A DNA stretch of 64,000 nt from Chiua virens (taxonomy: Eukaryota; Basidiomycota; Agaricomycetes; Boletales; Boletaceae). A model generated the notes under the pieces. It ran no database searches. It was given only the letters and a program-made list of their open reading frames with translations, and was not told the origin of the DNA. Position numbers and translations under genes: made by a program. The stretch is from positions 434,001 through 498,000 of the forward strand of contig JAHNUO010000019.1 in NCBI GenBank assembly GCA_019787685.1, read 5' to 3'. Below are positions 63,050 to 64,000 of the stretch, piece after piece (position 1 is the first letter of the stretch; every line of letters begins with the position of its first letter).

Positions 63050-64000
63050 CCATGACCCGTCCTCCCCTTCATCGATTTCTGAGGTTTGTGACTGCTTCCC
63101 AGCTTCTGCACTTGTCCTCACATTCCTTTAGCCCCATACATTAGGCCATGACTCTGATGAGGTGCCGTCTGCTTCGCTCTTGTCTGCATTCATGCTCACA
63201 TTGCCTTAGTTACCGTCCTTCAAGGTTGCATCATCCGTACATCCTGACGTGGATGAAGGGGAGACTCCCCTTGTATTTAATGAGGTTTGCATCCTCACTC
63301 TTTTCTGCGTGTTCAACATTGCTTCAGCTACCATAGCCCTGGGCAGCGCTTGTACAGGATTATGATGAGGTTCGTGCGTGTCAGTGCTTCACTCTTTTCT
63401 GTATCTGTGTTCACATCAAGCTCCAGCTACCGTCCTTCGAGTTGGCACGATCTCAAGTAGATGAGGAGACCCACCAGGCAGACCTTGCATTGGACCACGA
63501 TAAGGTTTGCGTCTGCTTCACTCTTGTCTGCATCTGTGCTTAACATTGCTTCAGCCATCGCATGCGCCCCCTGGATGGGATTATGATGAGGTTCGTGTGT
63601 GCCAGTACTTCACTCTTTTCTGTATCTGTGTTCACATTAAGCTCCAGCTACCGTCCTTCGAGTTGGCACGATCTCAAGTAGATGAGGAGACCCACCAGGC
63701 AGACCTTGCATTGGACCACGATAAGGTTTGCGTCTGCTTCACTCTTGTCTGCATCTGTGCTTAACATTGCTTCAGCCATCGCATGCACCCCCTGGATGGG
63801 GTTATGATGAGGTTCGTGTGTGCCAGTACTTCACTCTTTTCTGTATCTGTGTTCACATTAAGCTCCAGCTACCGTCCTTCAAGTTGGCACGATCTCAAGT
63901 AGATGAGGAGACCCACCAGGCAGACCTTGCATTGGACCATGATGAGGTTTGCGTCTGCTTCACTCTTTCTGCGTGTTTAACATTGCTTCAGCTACCACAA
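63050..64000 (+). repeat. Mini-exon array (iii), 221-bp units, continuing past the window end
   Basis: Exon-intron units of 221 bp. Exons at 63427-63504 and 63648-63725 encode LPSFELARSQVDEETHQADL and end DHDK. Exons at 63555-63590 and 63776-63811 encode PSHAPPGWDYDE-type peptides. A third unit begins near 63869. Upstream are smaller related exons (63132-63161, 63210-63284) and an exon at 63328-63369 with an in-frame TAG. All are phase 0 with GTTCGTG or GTTTGCG donors and CAG acceptors. The gene continues beyond 64000. Confidence 0.75.

Overview
The window reads as nuclear DNA of a filamentous basidiomycete, most likely an agaricomycete of the Rhizoctonia/Ceratobasidium type (inference). The signs are intron-dense genes with 45-70 nt introns, eukaryotic housekeeping genes (ATG13, RNase P subunit p30), an etherase-type glutathione transferase, NLR-like STAND proteins, and lineage-specific paralogue families. 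I saw no rRNA, tRNA or CRISPR array. All exon models were read by eye.

Layout. 0.3-6.1 kb holds two decayed genes: a minus-strand F-box-like gene and a plus-strand coiled-coil gene. 6.6-8.5 kb is a STAND paralogue that lost its nucleotide-binding domain. 9.1-11.0 kb is a broken beta-lactamase-like hydrolase. 11.3-20.1 kb looks like a small secondary-metabolite locus. It has a UstYa-type (DUF3328) protein, a single-pass membrane protein, a secreted peptide precursor of six short phase-1 exons, and two aldo/keto reductases. 21.1-35.4 kb is a tandem family of four multi-pass membrane proteins, all carrying frame lesions, with an unrelated PD-(D/E)XK-like gene between copies C and D. 35.9-42.5 kb is a conserved core: GST, ATG13 and RPP30.

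42.6-46.9 kb is an inverted copy of about 19.2-23.5 kb (a fifth membrane-protein copy plus an aldo/keto reductase fragment). 47.6-50.2 kb is a WD40 gene of the HET-E type. Its 5' part is split by a decayed pogo-like transposon with terminal inverted repeats (TIRs) flanked by TA (50175-51423). 51.8-64 kb holds two nearly identical NLR genes. Each stands head-to-head with an array of amplified mini-exons. Between the arrays lies one apparently complete mini-exon gene with a Crinkler-like N-terminus, and a fragment of RPP30.

Two regions deserve most attention. The first is the possible RiPP/Kex2-processed peptide locus at 11.3-20.1 kb. The second is the duplicated NLR / mini-exon-gene pair at 51.8-64 kb, which looks like a fast-evolving recognition locus. 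Core genes are intact while accessory copies carry independent indels. That favours real gene decay over sequencing error, but raw-read support is needed to settle it.
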